Shown in pieces: positions 34,516-43,279 of a stretch of DNA of 64,000 nucleotides (position 1 is its first letter; each line of letters begins with the position of its first letter). A model generated the notes under the pieces. It worked only from the letters and a program-made list of their open reading frames with translations, ran no database searches and had not been told where the DNA came from. The DNA is from Vreelandella sp042466685. Lineage in GTDB: Bacteria > Pseudomonadota > Gammaproteobacteria > Pseudomonadales > Halomonadaceae. A program made the position numbers and the translations under genes. The stretch covers positions 3,224,001-3,288,000 of the forward strand of contig NZ_CP170448.1 in assembly GCF_042466685.1 (NCBI RefSeq), written 5' to 3'.

Positions 34516-35034
34516 GTGCGTGAAACTGGTGTTCATCAATCAACCAGTAAGTCACCATCAATGTCATCACCCGTTATAAGTGGCTCTTCATTACGACTGG
34601 CCTTACTGGCAGTGACCACCCTTTTTTTGCTGGTGGGAGTCACTTTCGCAGCAACGAATGCCATCGCACGTGAGGTTCCTCTGTATTTAGTGGCTCATCC
34701 TGATGTCGCCACCCAATGGCTGAATCGGGATACCACCCGCGCAATTTTCGCCATGCGTCAACGCTCATGGCCGGATGGCCAAGCTGTTAGGGTATTCGTT
34801 TTAAATAACAACAACCCCGTTCATGCTCGCTTTACCAAAGAGCAGTTGGCTGTTTACCCACACCAACTTCAGTTAGCCTGGGATCGCATGGTCTTTTCAG
34901 GCACCGGGCAAGCCCCAGACCGAGTAAACGATCAGGAAGAGATGCGCGAGCGCGTTGCCTCGACGCCGGGTGCTATTGGGTATCTTGAAAGGGAGTATCT
35001 GGATGATAGCGTCCAAGTCATTTCGATGGAATGA
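34516..35034 (+). CDS. Small PstS-like periplasmic protein
   Basis: A 172-residue protein (GTG start at 34516; ATG at 34561 also possible). A signal or membrane segment (LRLALLAVTTLFLLVGVTFA) leads into a short region resembling phosphate ABC transporter substrate-binding proteins: YLVAHPDVATQWLNRDTTRAIF, FAMRQRSWPDGQAVRVFVLN, FTKEQLAVYPHQLQLAWDRM and VASTPGAIGYLERE. It is much smaller than PstS (about 320 residues), so it probably holds a half-domain. It overlaps the next gene by 32 bp and is the first gene of a four-gene cluster. A sensing or ligand-delivery role is inferred. Confidence 0.75.
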   Translation: MRETGVHQSTSKSPSMSSPVISGSSLRLALLAVTTLFLLVGVTFAATNAIAREVPLYLVAHPDVATQWLNRDTTRAIFAMRQRSWPDGQAVRVFVLNNNNPVHARFTKEQLAVYPHQLQLAWDRMVFSGTGQAPDRVNDQEEMRERVASTPGAIGYLEREYLDDSVQVISME

Positions 35035-36223
35035 ATGCCGCGCCATTGCCGCTGTGCTAGGCACCGTTGTGATGGGGTTATCTGCTAACGCCCAAAGCGA
35101 CGAACAGGTGTTGGATACTCTGCAGGTGCATGGCTTTCTTAGCCAGGCGCTGGTTATTACTGACGATAACAATTTTTTTGGCCACAGTAGCCGTGATGAA
35201 GGCAGCTTAGAGTTCACCGAGATCGGCCTTAACGTCTCCTTGCGTCCTCATCAGGATGTGCTTGTTGCTGCTCAGGTGCTGAGTCGTCGAGCTGGTGGCG
35301 ATAGCAGCGATGCAGCACCGAAATTGGATTACGGTCTGATCGATTACCAAATGATTTCTAATCAACAGCGTAATTTTGGTGTACAACTAGGCCGAATTAA
35401 AAATCCTTTTGGTTTTTATAACCAAACACGCGATGTAGCCTTTACACGTCCAAGTATCTTGCTGCCTCAGTCTATCTATTTTGATCGAACACGCTCAATG
35501 GCTCTTACAGGCGATGGAGTGACGTTTTATTTGGAAGAGCGATTGAGCAATGGGGTTCTACGGGGCCAAATTGGCTTAGGTGAGCCCCAGGCTGGAGATG
35601 ACTTAAACCAAACTCTTCAGTTGAATCGTATTGCGGGCACCTTCGATCCTCAGCAATCCGCCATTGCACAGGTTCGCTATGAGCATGACGGGGGGCGCGT
35701 TGTTGCGGCGGTGAGCAAAGCCGAAGTGAAATCCCGCATAGAGTCACACCAACCCGGAGTAAGCGACGGAGATTTTTACTTTAAACCTTGGGTATTTTCC
35801 CTCCAGTACAATCAAGAGCTTTGGAGTTTAACGGCTGAATATGCGATCCGCCGCTCAGGTTTAAAAAACTTCGATCAGTCCTCTTTGAATTTTGATACCA
35901 CAGGTGAGAGCTGGTATTTACAGTATACAAGACGCTTTTATGACGATTGGCAGTGGCTAATACGGTATGACAGTTTAACCAGTAATCGTAATGATGCCTC
36001 GGGTAAAGCGTTTGAGGCTAATGGCCAGGGGCCAGCACATACCCAATTTGCAGATGACCTAACTTTTGGCCTGCAGTGGACACCGCATCCACAAGTTATG
36101 CTGGCAGGGGAATATCACCATGTGGACGGCACTGGCTGGCTGCCCATCCAGGACAACCCCGATTCATCAGCAACAAGTCGGAGATGGAATATGTGGCTAT
36201 TCCAGTTATCACTGCGCTTTTAA
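35003..36223 (+). CDS. Outer-membrane beta-barrel (porin-like) protein
   Basis: A 406-residue protein with a signal peptide (basic KSFRW, hydrophobic AAVLGTVVMGLSA, cleavage near NAQS) and an alternating hydrophobic pattern of strands ending in a C-terminal phenylalanine (QLSLRF), the outer-membrane barrel signature. It contains VQLGRIKNPFGFYNQTRD, a motif seen in porin-like proteins. ATG 35003 has GGGAG upstream. It starts inside the PstS-like gene and ends 33 bp before the GGDEF-EAL gene, so a common transcript is likely. No close match to OprP/OprO was recognised. Confidence 0.75.
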   Translation: MIASKSFRWNECRAIAAVLGTVVMGLSANAQSDEQVLDTLQVHGFLSQALVITDDNNFFGHSSRDEGSLEFTEIGLNVSLRPHQDVLVAAQVLSRRAGGDSSDAAPKLDYGLIDYQMISNQQRNFGVQLGRIKNPFGFYNQTRDVAFTRPSILLPQSIYFDRTRSMALTGDGVTFYLEERLSNGVLRGQIGLGEPQAGDDLNQTLQLNRIAGTFDPQQSAIAQVRYEHDGGRVVAAVSKAEVKSRIESHQPGVSDGDFYFKPWVFSLQYNQELWSLTAEYAIRRSGLKNFDQSSLNFDTTGESWYLQYTRRFYDDWQWLIRYDSLTSNRNDASGKAFEANGQGPAHTQFADDLTFGLQWTPHPQVMLAGEYHHVDGTGWLPIQDNPDSSATSRRWNMWLFQLSLRF

Positions 36224-36256
36224 GGCTTCCCCCAATCCGGCTAGGACGTTACCGCA

Positions 36257-39100
36257 ATGAAAACACCTACCCTTTTGCGAGCGCCTCAGCGCCTTAGCCT
36301 AACATGGCGGGTTATCGCGTTAAGCAGCCTGCTGCTTTTAGGGCTGGTATCGCTTTTTACTTGGCTAGGCCACGACAACTTAACTCGTCAGTTTCAGGAA
36401 AGCCGGGCTCAGCATCATGAACGTCAGCAGCGAGAAATCCGCTTAGCGCTACTCCGCTCATCGGAAAATTTACGCCAGCTAGCCGGCTTAACTGCCGCTT
36501 CTGCTAGCCTTGGGCTTCCCTTACAAGCAGGTAGTTCAGCCGATGTCGAACAAGCTCTGGACGCCCAGTGGCCCGCTCTTCAGTTGGAGGCAGGGATTGA
36601 TGAGATTCTAATCATTAATACTCAAGGAGAAGTCTTGGGCAGTTGGGGGAACGGGTATTCGCAAGGACAGCTCCCCCTACTAAGCTGGGTAAGGCGTGTC
36701 ATAAATTCCGAACAACCTCTCTCAGCGCTTCGCTGTTCAACTAGCTGTCAGCAGTTCGCTGCCGTACCGGTGCTAGAAGAGGGAGAAAGTGTCGGTATGG
36801 TCGTGTTGTCCCGTTCGCTAGCCGATGTCACTCGGCAAGCCAAAGAAGTTTCTGGCAGCGAAGTCGCGCTACTCGTAACAGGATCCGTTGAAGACAGCCA
36901 GGTAACCGCAACACGGCAGTTGCAAGCGTGGAATGGCCAGTTGCTGGCACTCACCAGCGAAGAACAAAGCTTAATACCTCTACAGCAAGCGGCTAATACG
37001 ACTTCTGTTCGCCGCTTGATGGAAGCCCCCCTCAGTCTTGAGTATGACGGCAGGCATTTAGAACTCAGCGCAGTACGTATGGAAGAGGATAACGAACGTA
37101 ATAATATCGGGTACTTCCTGCTGATATCAGACATTACCGAACAAATTAAGGCGATTAATCAGGATACCCGCATGCTGCTGTTCGTAGGTGTGCTCGGCTG
37201 GATTGCCGCTGAACTACTGTTATTAGTCATATTGCTAGGCCCAATGGCTAGGCTACGAAGAATCGCCGGATTGCTCCCTGCCCTAGCCGACGGCAAGTTC
37301 AGCGACATACACTCCGCCATTCCCAGCCACCGGCGCCGGATCCCCGATGAGATAGATGTGCTTGAAAGCAGCACGCTCGAGCTATCGCGGCAACTTGAAT
37401 TGTTAGAAGGCGAGGTTCAGGAGCGCGGTCATCAACTAGCCGAGCGCATTGAAGAGTTAGCTGAAGAGCGTGATTTCATTAGTGGTCTGCTGGACACAGC
37501 TCAGGTATTTATTATTGCCCAAGACTGTACTGGTCGGATCAGCCTAGCCAATGAGTATGCGCAGTTGATGTTGGGGCTAAATGAGGCTTCGCTGCTTGGA
37601 AGGCATTTTGTTGATGTTTTCGAGGCGGGCGTCCCTACCACTGTGAATACGTTTTCCCAACCCCAGCAAGAGGAGAAAACGCTACGTACGCCCGATCACC
37701 GGCTCCATACTATTGCTTGGTACCATGCACCGTTACAGACAGGTAGTGAGGGGAAAGTATCCCGCCTATCTGTAGGGCTCGATATTACCGAGCGTAAGGC
37801 TGCCGAAGCACGTTTAACCTGGCTGGCAGAACGCGACCCGCTGACAGAGCTTTACAACCGTCGCTATTTCCAGCATGCATTGCAAATTGCTCTTGACCGT
37901 CCCTCGAAAAAAAGTGGGGCGGTACTGTTGCTGGATTTAGACCAATTCAAAGAGGTAAACGAGCTGAGTGGTCACCATGTGGGCGACAAATTATTAAGCG
38001 AAGTGGCCGACACACTCCTTCATAACCTTGGCCGCCGTGGCGTTATTGCCCGCCTTGGTGGCGACGAGTTTGCACTTTTATTAGAAGACACCAACGCCGA
38101 TCAAGCAGTCAGTGTGGCGCAATATATAGTTCAACTGCTGGATAGTATCGGCTTCGCTGTCGGCGAGCGACGGCACCGTGTAACTGCCAGTATTGGCATT
38201 GCTCTATTCCCCACCCATGGCACTACACCTGCAGATCTTATGGCTAGTGCTGATGTGGCTATGTACAAAGCCAAGGAAAGTGGTCTTCATCACTGGCATC
38301 TTCTTTCCAAATCAGAGAATGCAAAAGACGAACTACAAGAACGAGTTTACTGGGTTGATCGCATACGCAATGCACTTGAAGAGGATAGCTTCGAGCTTAT
38401 GGTGCAGCCCATCATGCGCCTGGAAGACAATGACGTAAAACACCATGAAGTACTGCTGCGAATGCGCGATGCAGATGGTAGCCTTATTTCTCCCGCCCAC
38501 TTTATTCCTATTGCTGAACAGAGCGGACAAATCATCTTAATCGACCGTTGGGTATTGCGACACAGCTTAAAAGCACTTAGCCAATTGCAGGATCTAGGTA
38601 TTACTCTAGCTGTGAATCTTTCCGGGCAATCCCTACACGATGGAGGCTTAAAACAGTATTTGGCTGATGAGCTGAATGCCAGCGGAGCTGACCCTCACCA
38701 TCTAATATTGGAAGTTACAGAAACAGCGGCGGTAACCGATTTCTCTACCGCACGCGGCGTGCTACAGGCAGTACGCGACCTGGGTTGCCGTACCGCGCTG
38801 GATGACTTTGGGGTTGGCTTTAGCAGTTTCCACTATCTAGGCCAGTTGCCCGTCGATTATATAAAGATTGATGGCTCCTTTATTCGCAGCTTGTTAATCA
38901 GCCCTGACAGCCGCATTATCGTACGTGCTATTGCAGACATTGCTAAAGGGTTTGGCAAACAAACGATTGCAGAATTTGTGGATCAGGAAGCGATATTACC
39001 AATCTTAAAAAATTACGGCATAACTTATGGGCAAGGATACTACCTTGGGAGACCAATAAAACTTAACACAGCGTTTGGCATAACCAAAAATCTACCGTAA
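36257..39100 (+). CDS. Membrane PAS-GGDEF-EAL cyclic-di-GMP protein
   Basis: A 947-residue inner-membrane protein. TM1 lies near residues 16-39, a periplasmic sensor of about 260 residues follows, TM2 lies near 305-328, then a charged helical linker, a PAS domain (about 408-515), a GGDEF domain with intact LGGDEF near residue 600, and an EAL domain. The EAL motif is EVLLR near 730, with AVNLSG, LEVTETA, DDFGVGF, IKIDGSF and QGYYLGRP, so metal-binding and catalytic residues appear kept. The RxxD inhibitory site before GGDEF is not seen. It may synthesise and/or degrade c-di-GMP in response to a periplasmic signal, possibly delivered by the PstS-like protein. Confidence 0.93.
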   Translation: MKTPTLLRAPQRLSLTWRVIALSSLLLLGLVSLFTWLGHDNLTRQFQESRAQHHERQQREIRLALLRSSENLRQLAGLTAASASLGLPLQAGSSADVEQALDAQWPALQLEAGIDEILIINTQGEVLGSWGNGYSQGQLPLLSWVRRVINSEQPLSALRCSTSCQQFAAVPVLEEGESVGMVVLSRSLADVTRQAKEVSGSEVALLVTGSVEDSQVTATRQLQAWNGQLLALTSEEQSLIPLQQAANTTSVRRLMEAPLSLEYDGRHLELSAVRMEEDNERNNIGYFLLISDITEQIKAINQDTRMLLFVGVLGWIAAELLLLVILLGPMARLRRIAGLLPALADGKFSDIHSAIPSHRRRIPDEIDVLESSTLELSRQLELLEGEVQERGHQLAERIEELAEERDFISGLLDTAQVFIIAQDCTGRISLANEYAQLMLGLNEASLLGRHFVDVFEAGVPTTVNTFSQPQQEEKTLRTPDHRLHTIAWYHAPLQTGSEGKVSRLSVGLDITERKAAEARLTWLAERDPLTELYNRRYFQHALQIALDRPSKKSGAVLLLDLDQFKEVNELSGHHVGDKLLSEVADTLLHNLGRRGVIARLGGDEFALLLEDTNADQAVSVAQYIVQLLDSIGFAVGERRHRVTASIGIALFPTHGTTPADLMASADVAMYKAKESGLHHWHLLSKSENAKDELQERVYWVDRIRNALEEDSFELMVQPIMRLEDNDVKHHEVLLRMRDADGSLISPAHFIPIAEQSGQIILIDRWVLRHSLKALSQLQDLGITLAVNLSGQSLHDGGLKQYLADELNASGADPHHLILEVTETAAVTDFSTARGVLQAVRDLGCRTALDDFGVGFSSFHYLGQLPVDYIKIDGSFIRSLLISPDSRIIVRAIADIAKGFGKQTIAEFVDQEAILPILKNYGITYGQGYYLGRPIKLNTAFGITKNLP

Positions 39101-39131
39101 ATTTCATTCTGGATTTAAATAGGGATAGCGC

Positions 39132-39956
39132 ATGAAGCCTTCACAACAGAAAGCTAACAATAGGGAATCACCAGAGGTATTGATTGATAGATTCATTAAA
39201 GAATTCAAATTCAAGCTTTGCATAGCCGCACATGAGAAAGAGCTGGCTTATCGCCTAAGGCATGACGTTTACTGTGAAGAGCTTCAATATGAAAAAGCCA
39301 GCGACCCCATTAAAAAACTAGAATTTGATATCTATGACCAAAACTCTATTCACTGTTTGATTGAACATCGCAGAACTGGACTAGTAGCAGGCTGCGTGCG
39401 AGTTGTTGTTCCAACTCCCTCTAACCACTATCCGCTTAACCAGCTTCCTTTACAGTCTTATGGACGCGATAGCCTGACACACGCTGAACTACATCCCGAC
39501 AAATTAGATCCAGAGAGCTTTTATGAAATTTCTCGGCTGGCTGTAAATCGTCTTTTTAGAACAAGACCCAAAGAGGATATTGTGTCTACTGCGTCCAACC
39601 CCATGAATGATACTTCTTTTTTTTCTACTGAAGAGAGAAAACTTTTTCCTTTCCTAGCTACCAGTCTATTTATCACAGGCTATGTTTTAGGTAGACAACT
39701 AGGTAAAAATCAGGTTTTTGCAATGATGGAACCTAGTTTACCTAGACTTCTCGCCCTTACTGGGTTTCATTTCACCAAGGTAGGCGAAACAATCGACTTC
39801 CATGGTCGCAGAAGCGCCTACTACATCAATAAGCAACAAGCAGAAAACGGATTAAAACTAACACTTTTACCACTCTATCAACATATACAAGAAACACTAA
39901 CGCTTCAATTAAGAGAAGTGCCTCATGAATGTTCTAGCACCTCTCTCACAACTTGA
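39132..39956 (+). CDS. PEP-CTERM/exosortase-associated-type acyltransferase (FeeM/autoinducer-synthase-like)
   Basis: A 274-residue GNAT-fold protein resembling the acyltransferase family associated with PEP-CTERM/exosortase loci and the N-acyl amino acid synthase FeeM. It shares the autoinducer-synthase-type pattern: YRLRHDVYCEELQYE, an EFDIYDQNS acidic segment, LVAGCVRVVVP (arginine), and ESFYEISRLAVNR (Glu and Arg). Members are expected to join an acyl group from acyl-ACP to an amine. The gene starts 31 bp after the GGDEF-EAL stop and is visibly more AT-rich than its neighbours, suggesting acquisition. No exosortase gene is present here. The product is unknown. Confidence 0.82.
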   Translation: MKPSQQKANNRESPEVLIDRFIKEFKFKLCIAAHEKELAYRLRHDVYCEELQYEKASDPIKKLEFDIYDQNSIHCLIEHRRTGLVAGCVRVVVPTPSNHYPLNQLPLQSYGRDSLTHAELHPDKLDPESFYEISRLAVNRLFRTRPKEDIVSTASNPMNDTSFFSTEERKLFPFLATSLFITGYVLGRQLGKNQVFAMMEPSLPRLLALTGFHFTKVGETIDFHGRRSAYYINKQQAENGLKLTLLPLYQHIQETLTLQLREVPHECSSTSLTT

Positions 39957-39965
39957 GCCTTGCGT

Positions 39966-40625
39966 TTATATTTCTACGGTGGCCCCTCCATGCTCATCCA
40001 ATGGTGATGAGCGCCTAAAGTCATCCACCGTTACACTGGTAAATTTTGCCAAGAAAAACACTAGCGTTTCGGGATATTGGAAACGCTCTTCAAAGCGCTC
40101 TTGACCCTCTTGTGAGCGCCGCGTCACGCTTGCTTTATAACCTTCACTCGATTTAGACACCTTTACGCTATTCTCACGAGTGCCGTCACGCTTAATTGCC
40201 GTAATTGGGGAGTGCTCGCTTAGTAACACGTCTAGCTGTTGAGCGGCAGTGCGCTCCTCATCGGATGCCCAAAGAGGTTGATCCCGGTCGCCATAACGGT
40301 AAAGCATAATCACCAGCATGACGGAGAATATGCTACTGGTCAGCATCCAGGTTAGTAAAACGCTCGAAAGCGATGATGTCAGCATGATGACCATTTGAAC
40401 CACAACGCCCACCGCCAGCACACCGGCCAAGGGCCTCCACATACGAGGGTTCATGAACCCTCGTTTGAGGATGTATCCCCATAGTCCAATAACTGCTAAT
40501 GCACCCAACAGCAAATGAATGGGAGCAAGTAGCGTCCCCCCTCCAGCCAATATGGCAATCACACCAATGATGACCATCAAACTGTAGAAGGCAGCCAGCA
40601 GGTAGTAAGCACGATCCAGGGTCAT
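39966..40625 (-). CDS. Four-helix membrane protein of unknown function
   Basis: A 219-residue protein with four hydrophobic segments in the N-terminal half (AAFYSLMVIIGVIAILAGGG, LLLGALAVIGLWGYI, LAGVLAVGVVVQMVIMLTSS and MLTSSIFSVMLVIMLY), then a soluble charged C-terminal half (about residues 110-219) rich in Glu, Arg and Ser. No family was recognised. It converges on the acyltransferase gene with a 9-bp gap and is divergent from nothing nearby. Confidence 0.65.
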   Translation of the reverse strand: MTLDRAYYLLAAFYSLMVIIGVIAILAGGGTLLAPIHLLLGALAVIGLWGYILKRGFMNPRMWRPLAGVLAVGVVVQMVIMLTSSLSSVLLTWMLTSSIFSVMLVIMLYRYGDRDQPLWASDEERTAAQQLDVLLSEHSPITAIKRDGTRENSVKVSKSSEGYKASVTRRSQEGQERFEERFQYPETLVFFLAKFTSVTVDDFRRSSPLDEHGGATVEI

Positions 40626-40776
40626 ATACAGTCTCCATGCAGAGTAACCGATGGCTTATGGTGCCATCGGCTTTATTGTTATAGGCATGCGGATAAAGCC
40701 TTGAATTGCAGTATAGATGATCACCACAATTCTTCACTATTACGGTGGCAATCAGCAAGGCTATCAGCGTTCCGGG

Positions 40777-41742
40777 TCACAGTCCTTGCGCGCCCCGGCG
40801 TAACCAGTCGTGGACAAAGGCAAGCTTGCGACGAGCCGTCTCTGATAGCACAAACGGATACAGATCCGGCAACCCCATCGAGCGGTTTACATGGTTAACC
40901 CCGACGGTTAAAGCTGCTGCCACATATATTAAACGCTCGGCATCTGGCTCGGCATAAGGATCCCACTGGGGGCTTGGCAGCTCCGGCGAAGCGAGATCTG
41001 ATGCTGCAAAGCTATCGGCAATATCGGTTAAATGCAGCAGGTGTGCGGCCGTTTCGGCCCAATCTTCGTGTGGATGTGCTGAGGCGTAGGTGGTTAAATA
41101 GTGCTCTTTCCAATCGGGCGGTGGGCCATCCTGGTAATGGCGCTGTAGCGCAGCCTGATAATCCTGACGCTCGTCGCCAAACATCTCGCGAAAAGCATCT
41201 AGGAAATCCTCACGTAAGCTGAGCCGCCACCAAAGCATATGCGAAATTTCGTGACGCATATGTCCGATCATCGTGCGATAGGGCTCTTCAAGCGCTTCTC
41301 GCCGGGTCGTGACTAACACAGGGTCTACTTCGGCCACACTAATGGTCACTACCCCCTCTATGTGCCCCATGGGGACAGGCGAACGCCCTTCCGCCAACAG
41401 ATGGAAAACCGGCGGTGCGCCTGGATCTTCCGGGCGGAACCAGTGCCAACGGCCCAGGTTATCTAAAACCCAGCGTTTGGCTGCTTCTGTCTTTGCCCAA
41501 TTTGGCATCGCATCAGGCAGGCTGGGGTCTGGCGCCAGCGCTGTCATAGCACAAGCGCGACAAAAAGCGCCTTCTTTAGGGGCGATCCAGTTACAGCCGA
41601 TAATGTCGCGATTGATACAGAAAGGCGGCATTGGCACAAAAGCACGGGCCTGGGGGTCATAGGCAACGGGGATACCGTCTGCGGTGGCAAGATTGTCGAA
41701 CCATAGAGAGCCGGAACCGACGGGATTTGAAAAGACGCGCAT
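40777..41742 (-). CDS. Putative zinc-binding metallopeptidase with N-terminal zinc ribbon
   Basis: A 321-residue protein of the predicted zinc peptidase family (zinc-ribbon plus peptidase domain). The ribbon cysteines are at CINRDIIGC and CRAC near residues 42-69. The catalytic signature is GHMRHEISHMLWW (HExxH) with a likely third ligand in SAHPHEDWAE. DPVLVTTRREALEEPYR and SMGLPDLYPFVLSETARRKL are also typical of the family. The substrate is unknown. Upstream lies a perfect 12-bp inverted repeat in its leader. Confidence 0.85.
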   Translation of the reverse strand: MRVFSNPVGSGSLWFDNLATADGIPVAYDPQARAFVPMPPFCINRDIIGCNWIAPKEGAFCRACAMTALAPDPSLPDAMPNWAKTEAAKRWVLDNLGRWHWFRPEDPGAPPVFHLLAEGRSPVPMGHIEGVVTISVAEVDPVLVTTRREALEEPYRTMIGHMRHEISHMLWWRLSLREDFLDAFREMFGDERQDYQAALQRHYQDGPPPDWKEHYLTTYASAHPHEDWAETAAHLLHLTDIADSFAASDLASPELPSPQWDPYAEPDAERLIYVAAALTVGVNHVNRSMGLPDLYPFVLSETARRKLAFVHDWLRRGAQGL

Positions 41743-41764
41743 ACGGTAAAGCTCCTGAAAGCAA

Positions 41765-41806
41765 GGAGAAGAGAACCTCTATCGACTGACTAAAGTTCTC
41801 TTCTCC
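41765..41806. repeat. Perfect 12-bp inverted repeat in the peptidase leader
   Basis: GGAGAAGAGAAC (41765-41776) and GTTCTCTTCTCC (41795-41806) are exact reverse complements separated by 18 bp. On the minus strand the hairpin lies upstream of the peptidase ribosome-binding site (AGGAGC) and downstream of the nfsA stop. It lacks a U tract, so it looks more like a leader structure than a terminator. Confidence 0.6.
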
Positions 41807-41836
41807 AAAAGTCCTGTAAAAAGTGTGCAGCACCCC

Positions 41837-42568
41837 TTACTTCATTTCGAAACCGCGCTCGATCAAAAAATCGCGCATATGAGGGCGCAACTTGTTATCG
41901 AACAATGGTTTAAGATTGCGGGACCAGTCGGTATCTTTATTACTGCTGCTGCGAGCCTGATAATAAGCCTGCATCGTGGTGTCGAAGGCCTCTACCTGCT
42001 CACTGTCTTCAGTGTAGTAGTCTTCTTTGAGAACCGCCTCCACGGGTAAGCGTGGCTTTACTTCAGGCGCTTGGTCTGGATAGCCGAGGCACATACCAAA
42101 CACCGGATAAACGTGCTTGGGTAGGCGTAACAGATCACTAATCTGTTGGGGGTTATTACGGATACCACCGATATAGCAGATTCCTAGCCCCTCCGACTCA
42201 GCAGCTACCGCTACATTTTGTGCCATCAACGCTGCATCTACTGTCGCTACCAATAGTTGCTCAGTCATGCCTCGAACAACGTTAGCGCCTGTGCGCTCCG
42301 AGGCTTCCGTTGGGCGCTTCATATCGGCGCAGAAAACCAGAAAGTCTGAACAGGTGGCAATATAACCCTGTCCACCGGCCAGCTCGGCTATCTGCTCACG
42401 GTTCGCCTGGTTTTTTACGTGGATAACGGTATATGCCTGAACATGGCTGGATGTGGCTGCACCCTGGCCGGCTTGAATTAGCTCCCGCAGTAACTCGCTT
42501 GAAATCTGCTGATCACTAAATTTGCGGATCGAACGGTGGGATTTCAGTAACTTAATAACGTCGTTCAT
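41837..42568 (-). CDS. nfsA: NfsA-family oxygen-insensitive nitroreductase
   Basis: A 243-residue flavoenzyme of the NfsA/FRP group, which reduces nitro compounds or flavins with NAD(P)H using FMN. Motifs: LLKSHRSIRKFSDQQI at the start, QGAATSSHVQAYTVIHV (FMN contact), LLVATVDAALMAQNVAVAAE, GLGICYIGGIRNNP (FMN phosphate contact) and VFGMCLGYPDQAPEVKPRLP. ATG 42568 has GCGAGG upstream; ATG 42604 would add 12 residues. It is likely a single-gene unit, followed downstream by the zinc-peptidase leader. Confidence 0.92.
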   Translation of the reverse strand: MNDVIKLLKSHRSIRKFSDQQISSELLRELIQAGQGAATSSHVQAYTVIHVKNQANREQIAELAGGQGYIATCSDFLVFCADMKRPTEASERTGANVVRGMTEQLLVATVDAALMAQNVAVAAESEGLGICYIGGIRNNPQQISDLLRLPKHVYPVFGMCLGYPDQAPEVKPRLPVEAVLKEDYYTEDSEQVEAFDTTMQAYYQARSSSNKDTDWSRNLKPLFDNKLRPHMRDFLIERGFEMK

Positions 42569-42668
42569 GGAACCTCGCTTTTCTGGATAACGCTTATCTA
42601 ACATAACTAGCCGATAGGGTAACAGATTCGTACAACATGACGGGGTTGGCTGATTGTTTTAAAACTGA

Positions 42669-43160
42669 CTACAGCAAATGGATGATCGCGCCGCGCACGC
42701 CACGTTGATCAATCCATAATTTGCCAAGCGTAATAGGCAGCTTGAATCGCCGCTTTCCCGCCGCACCAGGGTTGAAGAGCAGCTTTCCTTCCTGATGTTC
42801 GTTGCGTGGCTTGTGGGAGTGGCCATGCAGAACAGCCACACAGGGAGTCCTTGGGTCGAAATCCTCTAGGCGGTGGACAAGGTGCAGGTGTTTTTCGTTC
42901 ACAATGATGTCCTGATGTATCGGCAAACTCATTGCCCACGTTGGCGTATCGATATTGCCCTTCACACAGTGCACAGGCGCCATTGCCTCCAAACGTTGCA
43001 AGATCGTTTTATCCGCCTCTTTGCTGCCCACATCCCCCAAGTGAAGAATGAGCTCGCACCCTTCAAGTAGATAAAGAGCCTCATCACGCAGCACACCATG
43101 GGTATCGGCAATCACGCCAATAGGAGTATCAATGCTGTAGCACGGTATAGATGGACACAT
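42669..43160 (-). CDS. YfcE/MJ0936-type metallophosphoesterase
   Basis: A 163-residue calcineurin-like phosphoesterase. The five-motif pattern is clear: GVIADTHGVL (Asp, His), LHLGDVGS (Asp), VKGNIDTP (Asn), VLHGHSHKPR (His pair) and LLFNPGAAGKRRF. Length matches the YfcE phosphodiesterase group (about 180 residues, slightly short). It may cleave small phosphodiesters. The minus-strand neighbour nfsA ends about 65 bp beyond its 3' side; the gene is probably independent. Confidence 0.88.
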   Translation of the reverse strand: MCPSIPCYSIDTPIGVIADTHGVLRDEALYLLEGCELILHLGDVGSKEADKTILQRLEAMAPVHCVKGNIDTPTWAMSLPIHQDIIVNEKHLHLVHRLEDFDPRTPCVAVLHGHSHKPRNEHQEGKLLFNPGAAGKRRFKLPITLGKLWIDQRGVRGAIIHLL

Positions 43161-43279
43161 TCACAACCTCACTGCGCAGACAAATCGCATAATTGTAGCT
43201 TTTTTTGCTAGAACGCTATTAAAAGTTGCGCTCCTGGGCCGATATCTAAGCTATTAACCCGCTAGCGATGGCGAGTCAT

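Noticed and set aside
39612..39622. Run of T bases in the acyltransferase gene as a possible frameshift
   Set aside because: The reading frame stays open through it and the motifs on both sides are in one frame, so the gene is intact.
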